Source: Nitrosomonas sp. Nm166 (GTDB lineage Bacteria; Pseudomonadota; Gammaproteobacteria; Burkholderiales; Nitrosomonadaceae). Taken from it: a stretch of 64,000 bases of DNA. Both the position numbers and the translations under genes were made by a program. The notes beneath the pieces are model-generated. The model worked only from the letters and a program-made list of their open reading frames with translations, did not search any database and was not told where the DNA came from. The stretch covers positions 1 through 64,000 of the forward strand of contig NZ_FONE01000004.1 in the NCBI RefSeq assembly GCF_900112825.1. The letters run 5' to 3'. Below are positions 1-8,633 of the stretch, in pieces (the stretch's first letter is position 1; every line of letters starts with the position of its first letter).

Positions 1-166
1 GATGATTCTGAGGAAGCTGAGGCTTCTTCTCGCCCTCATTCTCGTGCAATTGCATTGGCCATTAATGAATGATGACGGAGCCAACCATCGTCTTACACTC
101 GCCTACGCCTGAAAATAGAATTGTTCAGGGCTGACTAGCTATGGAAAGTACTGTCATTAGACATGA

Positions 167-540
167 TCATACGGCAAAGCGTGAGGCTGTTCCGATTGCA
201 ACTCCCCACACCTGCAATTCTTCATCATCCTTGAAACGGATGAGTGAATAAGCTGTATTTTCAGCGTGCTACTTGATGACACCATTACGCGCATAGAGCC
301 GCTTAACAGTGTATTCATTGACCAGCATGTCACTATCGTGAAGTGAGCACCAGTCATAGAATCCCCACTCACACGAAAGAAATAGGTTACTGCTTTATTA
401 CTTTATTACGTATCACATAAGTATTGAGATCAAGCCCTTTCTCAACATATTCGTCTGCTGGGGAAGGAAATCCGGCAGGCACGCGATGCTGCAATGGCGG
501 TAATATACATACATGCAACCGGGCGATGCATCATTTTAGA
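167..540 (-). pseudogene. Decayed umuD (peptidase S24 family) remnant
   Basis: The minus strand carries recognisable UmuD blocks in shifting frames. First comes a block matching the cleavage region and following helix (LPPLQHRVPAGFPSPADEYV). A stop and frameshift follow, then YFFRVSGDSM with the catalytic-serine motif. After another frameshift come NEYTVKRLYARNGVIK, an in-frame stop, and the C-terminal strand EELQVWGVAIG, ending at the stop near 167. A stretch between the serine block and NEYTVK appears deleted. UmuD is the self-cleaving subunit of DNA polymerase V; this copy cannot make a working protein. No umuC partner is visible on the left before the window edge. An intact umuD lies at 12640. 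The 5' boundary is approximate. Confidence 0.8.
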
Positions 541-605
541 AGACAATATTTGAGAAGATAAAATGATCGGTAGCGAACATATCTCTCGCCTAAAAATTGT
601 TAAGA

Positions 606-611
606 TATAAT
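606..611 (+). promoter_or_regulatory. Possible -10 element upstream of the cold-shock gene
   Basis: A perfect TATAAT hexamer lies about 80 bases upstream of the cold-shock gene start. No good -35 element is visible at the right distance. A transcript from here would have a long leader, as is usual for cspA-type genes. This rests on the motif alone. Confidence 0.3.
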
Positions 612-690
612 TAGCCCTTAGACGAGGGTCTTTCTTTTTTAACTAATATGTTTCACGGGTTCCGGCCCAGTTTTTTTATAGGAAGTAAAA

Positions 691-894
691 ATGACAACTG
701 GTACAGTAAAGTGGTTCAATGATTCAAAAGGTTTTGGTTTCATTACCCCTGATAACGGTAGTGAGGATTTATTCGCACACTTCTCTGCAATCAACATGAA
801 CGGATTCAAAACACTCACAGAAGGTCAAAAAGTAACGTTTGAGGTTATACAAGGTCCAAAGGGCAAGCAAGCATCAAACATTCGATCCGCATAA
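691..894 (+). CDS. CspA-family cold-shock protein
   Basis: This 67-residue protein has the usual length of a single cold-shock domain and binds single-stranded RNA and DNA, acting as an RNA chaperone in the cytoplasm. The RNP1 motif KGFGFI is at residues 13-18 and RNP2 LFAHF at 27-31, with the typical TVKWFN opening. The start is supported by a GGAAG ribosome-binding site about 6 bases upstream. The gene stands alone between the decayed umuD and the IS630 remnant, so its own promoter and long leader probably control it. Many paralogues exist in proteobacteria, so a specific csp letter cannot be given. The family call is very secure. Confidence 0.95.
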   Translation: MTTGTVKWFNDSKGFGFITPDNGSEDLFAHFSAINMNGFKTLTEGQKVTFEVIQGPKGKQASNIRSA

Positions 895-905
895 GATTTC
901 ATGCT

Positions 906-962
906 GGGGTGAACAGATCGTATCAACGTGTAGTTTAGCGTTGATCTGCGCGGATTCACCCC
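906..962 (+). terminator. Interrupted stem-loop downstream of the cold-shock gene
   Basis: GGGGTGAA at 906-913 pairs with TTCACCCC at 955-962. Inner segments around CAGATC and ATCAACG also pair with CGTTGATCTG, giving a long bulged hairpin just after the stop codon. There is no clear T-run, so it may be a weak terminator or an mRNA-stabilising 3' structure. Confidence 0.4.
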
Positions 963-1164
963 TCTGATTATCCCTTCTCCTAGGTAAACTGTTTTAAACA
1001 CATCTCTTAAAGTTAATTAGTTACCCCTGAAATACCATCATGGCTGGCATATAGCACAACCAGATAATTTTAATTATAATTTGAAAATGGCATATTTTAT
1101 TGGGTTCCGGCATAAAGTCTTATCTCTCCTAGAGAAGGAAAGGCTTGCAAAGCTTGGTTAGCGG

Positions 1165-1668
1165 ATCGGTTGTAACTATGCTATAGAAAACTCTAACACA
1201 CCCCAAAGCGGTTGATCGCGCATGTGGCGCATCCCTCCAGGACAAGATCATCGCCTATAAATCCGCAGGCCGGGCCATTGTCTATATTGATGAAAGTGGG
1301 TTTGCGCATGACGCGCACGCACGGTTATACCCCATTGGCCAGAGATGTCATGGCACACATAATTGGCACGTGAAGGACCGTATCATCGCGATTGGCATTT
1401 TAATCGAAAATACTGGTAACCGTCGGCCTGTTTGAAACCAACATCAAAGCCGATGTGTTTCATGGATGGGCGATGCAGGATCTGTTGCTTAATTGCTGTC
1501 ACATTCCGTCATTGTGATGAACAATGTGCCCGTTCCGTAAGAGACAGGGCACACGGAACATCATACAAAACGCTGGGCATACTCTTGAATACTTGCTGCT
1601 TGACTTCTTCTGATCTCAATCCTATCGAACACAAATGGGCGCAGACCAAAGCACTGCGTAAACAATAA
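1165..1668 (+). pseudogene. IS630-family transposase remnant
   Basis: Segments of an IS630-type DDE transposase are readable in more than one frame. They are KTLTHPKAVDRA, then IVYIDESGFAHDAHARLYP with the first catalytic Asp in YIDES, NWHVKDRIIAIG, and finally SSDLNPIEHKWAQTKALRKQ, which corresponds to the family's C-terminal catalytic region. A stop near 1434 and frame changes between 1430 and 1560 break the gene. The N-terminal helix-turn-helix region is not recognisable and no terminal repeats could be paired. Insertion sequences of this family cut and paste at TA targets; this copy is dead. Its ends are approximate. Confidence 0.8.
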
Positions 1669-1788
1669 AAATTAAACCGTCGACAGGCTCTTAAAATCCT
1701 ATATATTCTGAATCATTCTTAACTGATTAGACCATATTAACGTATCAAAATTAAATTACAAATATTCCCCTACATCAGGCTCCATAAA

Positions 1789-2763
1789 ATGAAACTTACG
1801 CTTAAGAGTATTTGGGTTATATTGAGAGAAGTAATTTCAGAATTCATGGAAGTGAATGTGCTTAGAATGAGTGCTTCACTCGCGTTTTATACGTTGTTCG
1901 CTCTTGCTCCTATGTTTATTATTATCATCACCATTGTTAAATTCTTCTTTGGAGCCGAGGCAATAGAAGGAAATCTTTACCCTCAAATTGAGGGATTAGT
2001 TGGTTCACAGGCAGCCACCCAGATAGAAGAAATGATTAAAAATGTTGCTATATCTGGCAGCAGCACTTTTTCAACTATGGGTAGCGCAGTTATGCTCGTA
2101 GTATTAGCTACCGGTGTTTTTGTTGAAATTCAAGAATCTATAAACTATATCTGGCACTTAAAAGCAAAACCTAAAAAAGGATTCATTAAACTTATCGTTA
2201 ATCGTTTACTCAGCTTTTCAATGGTAATTTCTTTAGGATTCATATTGCTAGTATCACTTACATTAAATGCCGCACTAGAAGTTCTAATGGAAAGTCTGCA
2301 ACGAATGTTTCCTACTGTTACTATTTATATTGCTTATTCTCTCAATTTACTTCTAACCCTCTTCATTGTTACTTTATTATTTGCTGTGATATTTAAAATA
2401 TTGCCCGATGCAGATATCCGCTGGAAGAATGTCATTATAGGAGCTATTACTACCACTTTACTTTTTTTGATAGGAAAATTTTTTATCACCTTATACTTAA
2501 GTAAAAGTAATATAAGTTCAGCCTATGGCGCTGCAGGTTCAATTGTGATCATTCTACTCTGGGTATATTATTCAGCTATTATTTTATATTTCAGTGCTAT
2601 TCTTACACGAGTGTATGCCCAATTTTCCGGTTATAAGATATATCCAAACGAATATGCAGTATTCATCAAGGAAGTTGAAGTAGAGAATAAAGCTTCATTG
2701 CAGGCCCAATCGGATACTCAGGAAATAAAAGCTGAAATTAAAGAAATAGCAGAAGAAAGGTAG
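1789..2763 (+). CDS. YihY/BrkB-family inner membrane protein
   Basis: The 324-residue protein belongs to the YihY/UPF0761 (BrkB-like) family of polytopic inner membrane proteins whose biochemical function is unsettled. About six hydrophobic segments are visible. The family's first signature is near residues 25-45 (LRMSASLAFYTLFALAPM), and the last pair of helices contains YGAAGS followed by a long hydrophobic run ending in RVYAQF. The C-terminal 50 residues form a Glu/Lys-rich soluble tail. Family members were once called ribonuclease BN by mistake. The gene is monocistronic, preceded by AT-rich sequence and followed by a gap of about 370 bases. Confidence 0.85.
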   Translation: MKLTLKSIWVILREVISEFMEVNVLRMSASLAFYTLFALAPMFIIIITIVKFFFGAEAIEGNLYPQIEGLVGSQAATQIEEMIKNVAISGSSTFSTMGSAVMLVVLATGVFVEIQESINYIWHLKAKPKKGFIKLIVNRLLSFSMVISLGFILLVSLTLNAALEVLMESLQRMFPTVTIYIAYSLNLLLTLFIVTLLFAVIFKILPDADIRWKNVIIGAITTTLLFLIGKFFITLYLSKSNISSAYGAAGSIVIILLWVYYSAIILYFSAILTRVYAQFSGYKIYPNEYAVFIKEVEVENKASLQAQSDTQEIKAEIKEIAEER

Positions 2764-3136
2764 CCAGCGGTATTCACATGTGATGGCTTCCCTTACTTTC
2801 GTAATTTCTTTTCGGTTTACAAGCAGCAAGGGTGTTTTCCATCAAATGCCGATATCTATACAAGCCCCTCATTAAAGTAGGCACTTTTCAAAATGCGGAT
2901 AACTTTATGAGTAATTTTATTTAATAAAAAATAAAATTTATTTGAATTAATGACTTTCATATAATGATGTGAATCCCATTCTCATAAAACCTGAAGAAAG
3001 TTTTTTATTAATACTTACGATTGCGAGACAACAACAATCATTAGTAACTTCCAAAGCGTTTTCTTCTTACTGGCGAAAAGCATGAAAAATTTCTACTCAC
3101 ATTCATAGAATGCGTTATGGTTAAATTTTATCTTCT
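2764..3136. other. AT-rich intergenic region, no gene seen
   Basis: No convincing open frame is present. A TATAAT hexamer at 2960-2965 lies upstream of the Crp-type gene, but no -35 element is properly spaced. It may hold that gene's promoter. Confidence 0.5.
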
Positions 3137-3934
3137 ATGGGTCTAATAGTTATGAATTCTACAATTACTTGCGATCCACGAGAAAACCATATCTTGTGTG
3201 CTCTTACTAAATCCGAGTTTGAACTACTGATTCCTCACATAGAACTAGCCACTATGTCTCGTGCTGAAGTATTATTTGAAGCTTATGAGAAATTACAATA
3301 CGTTTATTTTCCCGTTACAGCTACGGCTTCTTTACTGTGCTGGCTGGAAGATGGTACTACCGTAGAAGTAGCGATGGTAGGCAATGAAGGCATACTCGGC
3401 GTTTCAGCTTTAATGGGTAGAGAAGAATCATTTACACAAGTTATTGTTAGCCAGCCAGGGCATGGCTATCGAGTCTCTATAAAATCATTACAGAAAATTT
3501 TAGCTCGCAGTGGAGGGCGACGCACTGGAATTTTGAAAAAAGTAATTACACGCTACAATCAAACCCTTCTTATACAAATGGCACAAGCTACTGCTTGTAG
3601 CCGACGTCATCTTTTGGAGCAGCAACTATGCACATGGCTTTTATCATGTTTTGAGCGTGGACATTCCAATACCCTAATAATGACACAGGAATCAATCTCT
3701 TATGCCCTAGGGGTTCGGCGTGAAAGCATAACTGAAGCAGCAAAAAAATTACAAGACTCTGAAATAATTACTTATAGGCGAGGATACATCGAGCTGAAGA
3801 ATAAAACTAAGCTGGAAGCCAGAGCTTGTGAATGTTATAAAATTCTCGGACGAGAATTAGTTCGCTTGAAATCTGATTTAGAATCATTTCGCAACTTGCC
3901 TGGTTTAAAGCTGCCTAAAGATGAAATTAGGTAA
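3137..3934 (+). CDS. Crp/Fnr-family transcriptional regulator
   Basis: The 265-residue protein has an N-terminal cyclic-nucleotide-binding-like beta-barrel (about residues 20-140) and a C-terminal Crp-type winged helix (about 165-235, including MTQESISYALGVRRESITEA as the recognition helix region). The cysteine arrangement that binds an FeS cluster in Fnr is not visible, and the cyclic-nucleotide phosphate cassette is not obvious, so the effector is unknown. Residues 185-215 give a good helix-turn-helix match. An alternative ATG six codons in (3152) is possible, as neither start has a strong ribosome-binding site. It lies between the YihY-type gene and a minus-strand MEDS-domain gene, so its targets cannot be deduced. 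Confidence 0.88.
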   Translation: MGLIVMNSTITCDPRENHILCALTKSEFELLIPHIELATMSRAEVLFEAYEKLQYVYFPVTATASLLCWLEDGTTVEVAMVGNEGILGVSALMGREESFTQVIVSQPGHGYRVSIKSLQKILARSGGRRTGILKKVITRYNQTLLIQMAQATACSRRHLLEQQLCTWLLSCFERGHSNTLIMTQESISYALGVRRESITEAAKKLQDSEIITYRRGYIELKNKTKLEARACECYKILGRELVRLKSDLESFRNLPGLKLPKDEIR

Positions 3935-4014
3935 AAAGAGGCAAGCTAAAAAAGAGTCTAAAAGGATCTTGCCATAAGCAGTGGGGTATTTTAGCTGAAA
4001 CACTGCTATCTGAT

Positions 4015-4030
4015 AAGCGGGCTGCCGCTT
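4015..4030 (+). terminator. Short GC hairpin after the Crp-type gene
   Basis: AAGCGG and CCGCTT form a perfect 6-bp stem around a 4-base loop, followed by a pyrimidine stretch. A second, looser stem (AGCAGTG at 3977-3983 with CACTGCT at 4001-4007) lies just upstream. Both follow the regulator's stop codon. Confidence 0.4.
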
Positions 4031-4101
4031 CCTTTGATATGTTATAATTCACTTAAGTTAGAATTCTAATTGAGCAATTTTTAAAGAAATACATATATAA
4101 G

Positions 4102-4785
4102 TCAAGTGGATATCTGCCGTATTATTTGATGGGATTTTGCTAGCTTAGCCACCACACGATTCCAAGCTGCCCAAAACATAATTAGCATTGCTTCGCCCAC
4201 TTTCGGGTTAAATGACCTACTCATTGGAACGAGATGTGTGTGGCATTTACAAATATGCTCTAATGATTGGTCGTAAGAGTTCGGATCTAAGCTAGTCAGA
4301 AGGTAAGTACAAAGAAGGTTAAGCTCTTCTTTCTTGCATAAGTCACTCCATAAACCTTCAAGCTGTACAGCCGAATCGTGCCGACCATTTTGCCACAGCA
4401 CATCCACCATCTCACCAAATGCACGGACTTTACCGTATTTTAATTTCGCCGCCTGAACTGGTAACGCAACGAATTTCTGAAAAGCTTCCTCTTCAAGCAC
4501 TCCATTCAGTAGCAGATCCGATAGTAGAAATTCAGCATCAAAAAATTTTACTTGATCTTTATTTTTTAAGGCCTGCATATTAAAACCTAGCGTATCTAGT
4601 TTAGATAGTACAGCCTTCCTCAGAGCCGTTTTGGCAATAACAATAACCGCCTCATCGTTTAGCAAACCTTCTTGAATATACTGAGTAAGTATTTCTACCT
4701 GAGATATTTCATTCTGGCAAATTTGAACAATATGACTACCTGCGGCAGAATTGAAAGAAACCGTTTCTAAGCTACTTAACTTCAT
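4102..4785 (-). CDS. MEDS-domain (DcmR-type sensory) protein
   Basis: The 227-residue protein matches the MEDS domain first described in the methanogen/methylotroph sensor DcmR. Recognisable blocks are HIVQICQNEISQVEIL near residues 18-33, an AVIVIAK strand near 47, VKFFDAEFLL near 84 and the FGEMVDVLW segment near 123-131. The fold resembles RecA-like ATPases of the KaiC type, but no intact Walker A is seen, so it is probably a ligand or partner sensor. No DNA-binding domain is fused to it. The start has a GGAGC ribosome-binding site. It is divergent from the HdeD-type region and convergent with the Crp-type gene. Partner and signal are unknown. Confidence 0.75.
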   Translation of the reverse strand: MKLSSLETVSFNSAAGSHIVQICQNEISQVEILTQYIQEGLLNDEAVIVIAKTALRKAVLSKLDTLGFNMQALKNKDQVKFFDAEFLLSDLLLNGVLEEEAFQKFVALPVQAAKLKYGKVRAFGEMVDVLWQNGRHDSAVQLEGLWSDLCKKEELNLLCTYLLTSLDPNSYDQSLEHICKCHTHLVPMSRSFNPKVGEAMLIMFWAAWNRVVAKLAKSHQIIRQIST

Positions 4786-4800
4786 AAATGCTCCAGAATA

Positions 4801-5408
4801 TATAAAAGATCAAGTATTAACATTAACAGATATTAATACTGCTTCACCATATAAACCCTAAATTTTGCAGGGTATAATTTTTCTTAAAAAAAGTAAATCT
4901 TAAAAATTTTTAGCAATAAAACTACCTATAGTAGTATGACAGTGAATTGACCAGTGTGGAGCTAGAACTGGCTCTGCAGGATTTTCAGATGTCGATGAAT
5001 TTCCTTTGGTACACAGCGTATTCGAGGTAAAAGAAGACCTCTGTGGATCTTGAAACGCCAAGAAAAGTTTATACGAGATTGCGTCAGATTTTTTTCTAAA
5101 GCACTATGCAAGCTCTTATCTGCAAGCCTTATCCATGAATAGTGGCAGCGAATACTGTAATCTATGATATATGATGAGCTATGATGAATGGGTCGATTGG
5201 CTTTGAAATACTTCAGGGGTAGCTCATAGTGGAGCGAATCTTCAATGGTGAACGGCATTAACTTATTGTTAACATATCAAATTATAGAATAAGTTTTGAC
5301 CTCTTATCCTTGGTAAGTCCATAGTTCCATACCGCATTGCGCATATTTTTATATGAGTATTTTCAAATTGCTACGCTTAAACTCCTTTTAACCTTATTTT
5401 TGGATAAT
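4801..5408. other. Intergenic region with one doubtful 98-residue frame
   Basis: The stretch is AT-rich. A minus-strand frame at 4962-5258 could encode 98 residues, but it matches no family I know, has no clear ribosome-binding site and shows atypical composition. It may be a chance frame or remnant. Nothing else is recognisable. Confidence 0.3.
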
Positions 5409-6008
5409 TTAAGCCAACTTTCTCTCCGATTCATGGCTGGAAAAATATTTTCCTTCGCGATTAGTTCTGCGCACTGCCATGGCTATGGCAATGAGCAGCC
5501 AGCCATTTATCATCATCTCTATAGCTATAAATAAGCCGATCACCCAGAACAATGTACTTGGCCATCCATATAAAATCATGCCTGCCAATAGCAGATCAAT
5601 CAAACCACCTACCAGCATTAATTTCCATTTCCAACCACGATTTCGACATTTCCAGGCATAAGAAATGCGTGACACGCCAATGGCAATCAGAAAGCCTGCC
5701 AGCACCAGCGTAAGACTGACAGAACCGCTAACTGGGTCCCATAATATCAAACCGCCAAATAGGATATAGGTAAATGCTATGAGCAGATGCAAAGCTCGAC
5801 CTGACCATTTAACTTCTTTACTGGCTATGCCGTGCCAGAGCTGGAAAATACCTGATACCACAGCCATGGCACCAAACATAATTACACTCGCAAGAGTCAG
5901 ATAAACGGCGAAACCGACACCTAACATGCCAAAAATAACCATACCTATACCAAGTGCCAGCAACCAGCCCCAGCTAAGAGGCCATTCCAATTTCTCTTCC
6001 ACTGCCAT
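5409..6008 (-). CDS. HdeD/DUF308-family membrane protein
   Basis: The 199-residue protein has six hydrophobic helices arranged as repeated pairs, the layout of the HdeD acid-resistance membrane protein family (DUF308). Characteristic pieces are GIGMVIFGMLGVGF in the first helix, WHGI after the third, and GGLIDLLLAGMILYGWP towards the C-terminus. In enterobacteria HdeD supports acid resistance at high cell density; the role here is inferred only from family. The start has a strong AAGGAG ribosome-binding site. The broken Hsp20 gene lies just upstream on the same strand, suggesting a former stress-response pair. Confidence 0.85.
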   Translation of the reverse strand: MAVEEKLEWPLSWGWLLALGIGMVIFGMLGVGFAVYLTLASVIMFGAMAVVSGIFQLWHGIASKEVKWSGRALHLLIAFTYILFGGLILWDPVSGSVSLTLVLAGFLIAIGVSRISYAWKCRNRGWKWKLMLVGGLIDLLLAGMILYGWPSTLFWVIGLFIAIEMMINGWLLIAIAMAVRRTNREGKYFSSHESERKLA

Positions 6009-6084
6009 TTTGCTTTCTCCTTGTCGTGTAAGTTTTCGGAATATTCACAATTGGCTTTTACAGCCTCATACTGTACCCAATAGG

Positions 6085-6539
6085 CTGTTACCAAATAAAA
6101 ATGACCGTAATATTGCGACGCTTTGAAGATTCTTCTTTCGACAAAGTAACTTCCAAAATACCATTCTTTAAGGATGCTTTTGTTTTTGAAGTATCCACTA
6201 CTCCAGGTAACCTAACTGAACGAGAAAATAAAAAATTTCAAATTTCGCGCTTGTGGTAATCACTTTTCTCTTCTTTCGCTTCACTCGCACAATGGTCATA
6301 ATCGTCAGCAAAAGTTTCCAGTAATAGAAATATTCAAATCTTGCTTTTCTCTACCCGGAATTTCAGCACGAACCAGAATTTCATTATCCCGATCAACTAT
6401 ATCCAGATTAGGTGAACGCGAGCCTTCCCATTCAAATGCTTTATCCAGCATCGGCATATCGTCCCCAATGCCTAAACGAAGACCATTCGCATCTGAAAAA
6501 GTGATCAAAAATACGGTCTATCTCATTAAATGGTTGCAT
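6085..6539 (-). pseudogene. Broken small heat-shock protein (Hsp20) gene
   Basis: Three blocks of an Hsp20/alpha-crystallin protein are readable on the minus strand. The first frame gives MQPFNEIDRIFDHFFR. A frameshift leads to DANGLRLGIGDDMPMLDKAF and the domain start NLDIVDRDNEILVRAEIPG, reaching DLNISITGN. The frame then breaks again. A third block contains a phenylalanine-arginine strand (FSRSVRLPGVVD), KASLKNGILEVTLSK and a C-terminal SSKRRNITV. At least two frameshifts and an apparent deletion separate them, so no normal chaperone can be made. The ends are approximate. Confidence 0.75.
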
Positions 6540-6777
6540 GACTGACACTTCAGTTTTTGCTAACAATTAACAGCCCAGTTTTTAAAATAGATAATAAGTA
6601 CTATAGAGACTTATCAAGGAAATTCTGTACGGGGCACACAAAAATCTTTCTATGGCTATTTGCTTAAGTAATCCTGTTCGTGATCTTACATTGACTCGGC
6701 CTGCCTCTTTCAGCAAGTCAACTAAGTTACTTGATTAGCTTTAAAGTAGTGACATAAAGGCAACAAATATTCTACTT

Positions 6778-8604
6778 TTACTCGGCACTTGATAAATCTA
6801 GAAGATCTAACTTATCAAGCTCTAACAAAGTTCCTTGAAGGCTGTAAACCACCCTATTAGCTCCGGCTGCTTGCAGTTGATTATGAGTATTTGTGAGTGG
6901 TGGTTTTATATTCTCTATATGATGGATGCCAAGCCTGCAAACAACAATAGTTATCTCTGGAAAACGTATACGTATACGTTTGCAAAGATAGACTGTATGC
7001 GCCAGACTGCTCGGATAAATTGCGGTAATAACAATAATATTGGCATTTAACTGCTCTATCCTCGTTAACACTTCAGTCGCTAGTCCCATAGAGCCAATTT
7101 CATGCCACTCAAAATCCTGTCCAGATATTGATTTACTTAACATTGATATCGCCAATTCATCGCTCGAATCTCGCGCCGGAACAGCCAAAACAATTTTACG
7201 CTTGGTTTGCTTATCTTCCTCCCTCTCTGCAGGAGCTTCTAATTTATCATGATCAGCAATAATCACTTGTAAATTATCAACTAATCCGCGCTGTTCATCG
7301 GAGTCAATGTTGCCATTACGTAAATCAGCTCTGGCCTGCGCTAGTGCAGGAATTGCTAATTTATCAAAAACTTGTGCTAATGTGCTATTTTCATTGGAGA
7401 GTTCTTGCTCTATCAAGTAAGAAGCTTCATCAATATCATCAGCCAATAATCTCTGATAAAAACGCTGCTCAAACGATAAGGTTGGTCGATCGCCGAGCAT
7501 GGTATCCAGAAACTTTAAGTGTGGAACATATCTACCCAAAACTACAATACAGACGGTTAGTGGCGAAGCTAAAATAAGCCCAATAGATCCCCAAAGCCAT
7601 GTCCAGAATGCAACGCATACTAGTAAAGCCGCCTGAGATACACCCATACCCCGTCCGTAGAGCATGGGTTCAATAATCATATTTGTGATGAGCTCAAGTA
7701 CGCAAAAAAGCACGATCACCATTATTGCTAATGACCAGTCAGGCGATATTAGCAGGCTTAGCATGATAGGCAGGATTGCAGTCAACCATGCGCCAAGATA
7801 AGGGATATAACGCAACAGTGCTCCAAAAAATCCCCATAAAGGTGCGTAAGGGACACCAATCATCCATAAACCAAGAGCAACTGCTACCCCATACCCTACG
7901 TTTATTAATAACTGCATCAGTAAATATTTGCTGACACGCTCACCTGCATCCTCAAATGCCCGGGTTGTGCGTGCTATTTGTTCCACACCAATTAACGAAA
8001 TTACCCTATCGCGTAAATCTTCCCGGTTAATCAGCATGAAACAGACCAGCACTATAATTAAGCCCGCATTAGCCAATGGCTCTAGCATGGGACCAAAAAT
8101 CGACCACAATTGCGAAAGCTGGAAAGGGCCATCATTTACAATACGTACCGGTTGGGCATCTTTCTTTTCTTTCTTGTCAGTAGGAAACGATAACCTATCT
8201 TCTAATACTGGATTATCTGTAAGTTGTTCGGTGATACGTTCTGTTACAGCCTGCAATTTGTCAAATAGGCCATCACGTTCACGTTCGGAAAGTTGATTGA
8301 GTTTAGATAAAATATTATCTTCATACTGTGGGTAGGCATCCAATAAACTTCCCATCTGACTAGTCACCCCCCACATAGCACCTACTATTCCGCTTAATGC
8401 AAGAGAAGAAGCCAAGAAGATGGCCACTACTCTTGCAATGCCGTGTTGCTGTAGCCATGTTACTATGGGAGAAAGTAGAAAAGTCAGCAGGATCGATAAG
8501 GCGAGAGGAATAATGATTGCCTTTGCCCAATAAAGAAAGCCTAGCACTAGCGCTAAAACTATTAGCATTGATACATTATTGCTAACATAAAGTTTTTTCT
8601 TCAT
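6778..8604 (-). CDS. AI-2E/PerM-family transporter with C-terminal extension
   Basis: The N-terminal 350 residues form the AI-2E family permease: paired hydrophobic helices at the start, a loop-rich soluble section (about 80-160) and a helix cluster ending in PLTVCIVVLGRYVPHLKFLD. Family members export small molecules or ions; TqsA exports autoinducer-2, but most substrates are unknown. The remaining 240 residues are an unusual cytoplasmic extension. Its last part (KIVLAVPARDSSDELAISML onward, with IIVITAIYPSS and ITIVVCRLG) looks like an alternating alpha/beta, B12-binding-like or receiver-like fold, without recognisable cofactor residues. ATG at 8604 is preferred over an upstream TTG. The gene is divergent from an exported-protein gene 30 bases away. 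Confidence 0.82.
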   Translation of the reverse strand: MKKKLYVSNNVSMLIVLALVLGFLYWAKAIIIPLALSILLTFLLSPIVTWLQQHGIARVVAIFLASSLALSGIVGAMWGVTSQMGSLLDAYPQYEDNILSKLNQLSERERDGLFDKLQAVTERITEQLTDNPVLEDRLSFPTDKKEKKDAQPVRIVNDGPFQLSQLWSIFGPMLEPLANAGLIIVLVCFMLINREDLRDRVISLIGVEQIARTTRAFEDAGERVSKYLLMQLLINVGYGVAVALGLWMIGVPYAPLWGFFGALLRYIPYLGAWLTAILPIMLSLLISPDWSLAIMVIVLFCVLELITNMIIEPMLYGRGMGVSQAALLVCVAFWTWLWGSIGLILASPLTVCIVVLGRYVPHLKFLDTMLGDRPTLSFEQRFYQRLLADDIDEASYLIEQELSNENSTLAQVFDKLAIPALAQARADLRNGNIDSDEQRGLVDNLQVIIADHDKLEAPAEREEDKQTKRKIVLAVPARDSSDELAISMLSKSISGQDFEWHEIGSMGLATEVLTRIEQLNANIIVITAIYPSSLAHTVYLCKRIRIRFPEITIVVCRLGIHHIENIKPPLTNTHNQLQAAGANRVVYSLQGTLLELDKLDLLDLSSAE

Positions 8605-8633
8605 ATTCTTTGACAGCAAAATTAGGTTTATTT

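Noticed and set aside
1-72. Frame open from the left edge on the plus strand, ending at TGA 70-72
   Set aside because: Only 23 residues are visible, with no recognisable family; cannot tell a real gene end from chance.
157-372. 71-residue minus-strand frame
   Set aside because: It is one frame of the decayed umuD, not a gene.
1432-1668. 78-residue plus-strand frame
   Set aside because: It is a fragment of the broken IS630 transposase; only its last part is in the transposase frame.
4962-5258. 98-residue minus-strand frame
   Set aside because: No family, no ribosome-binding site and no coding-like composition; mentioned only within the intergenic entry.
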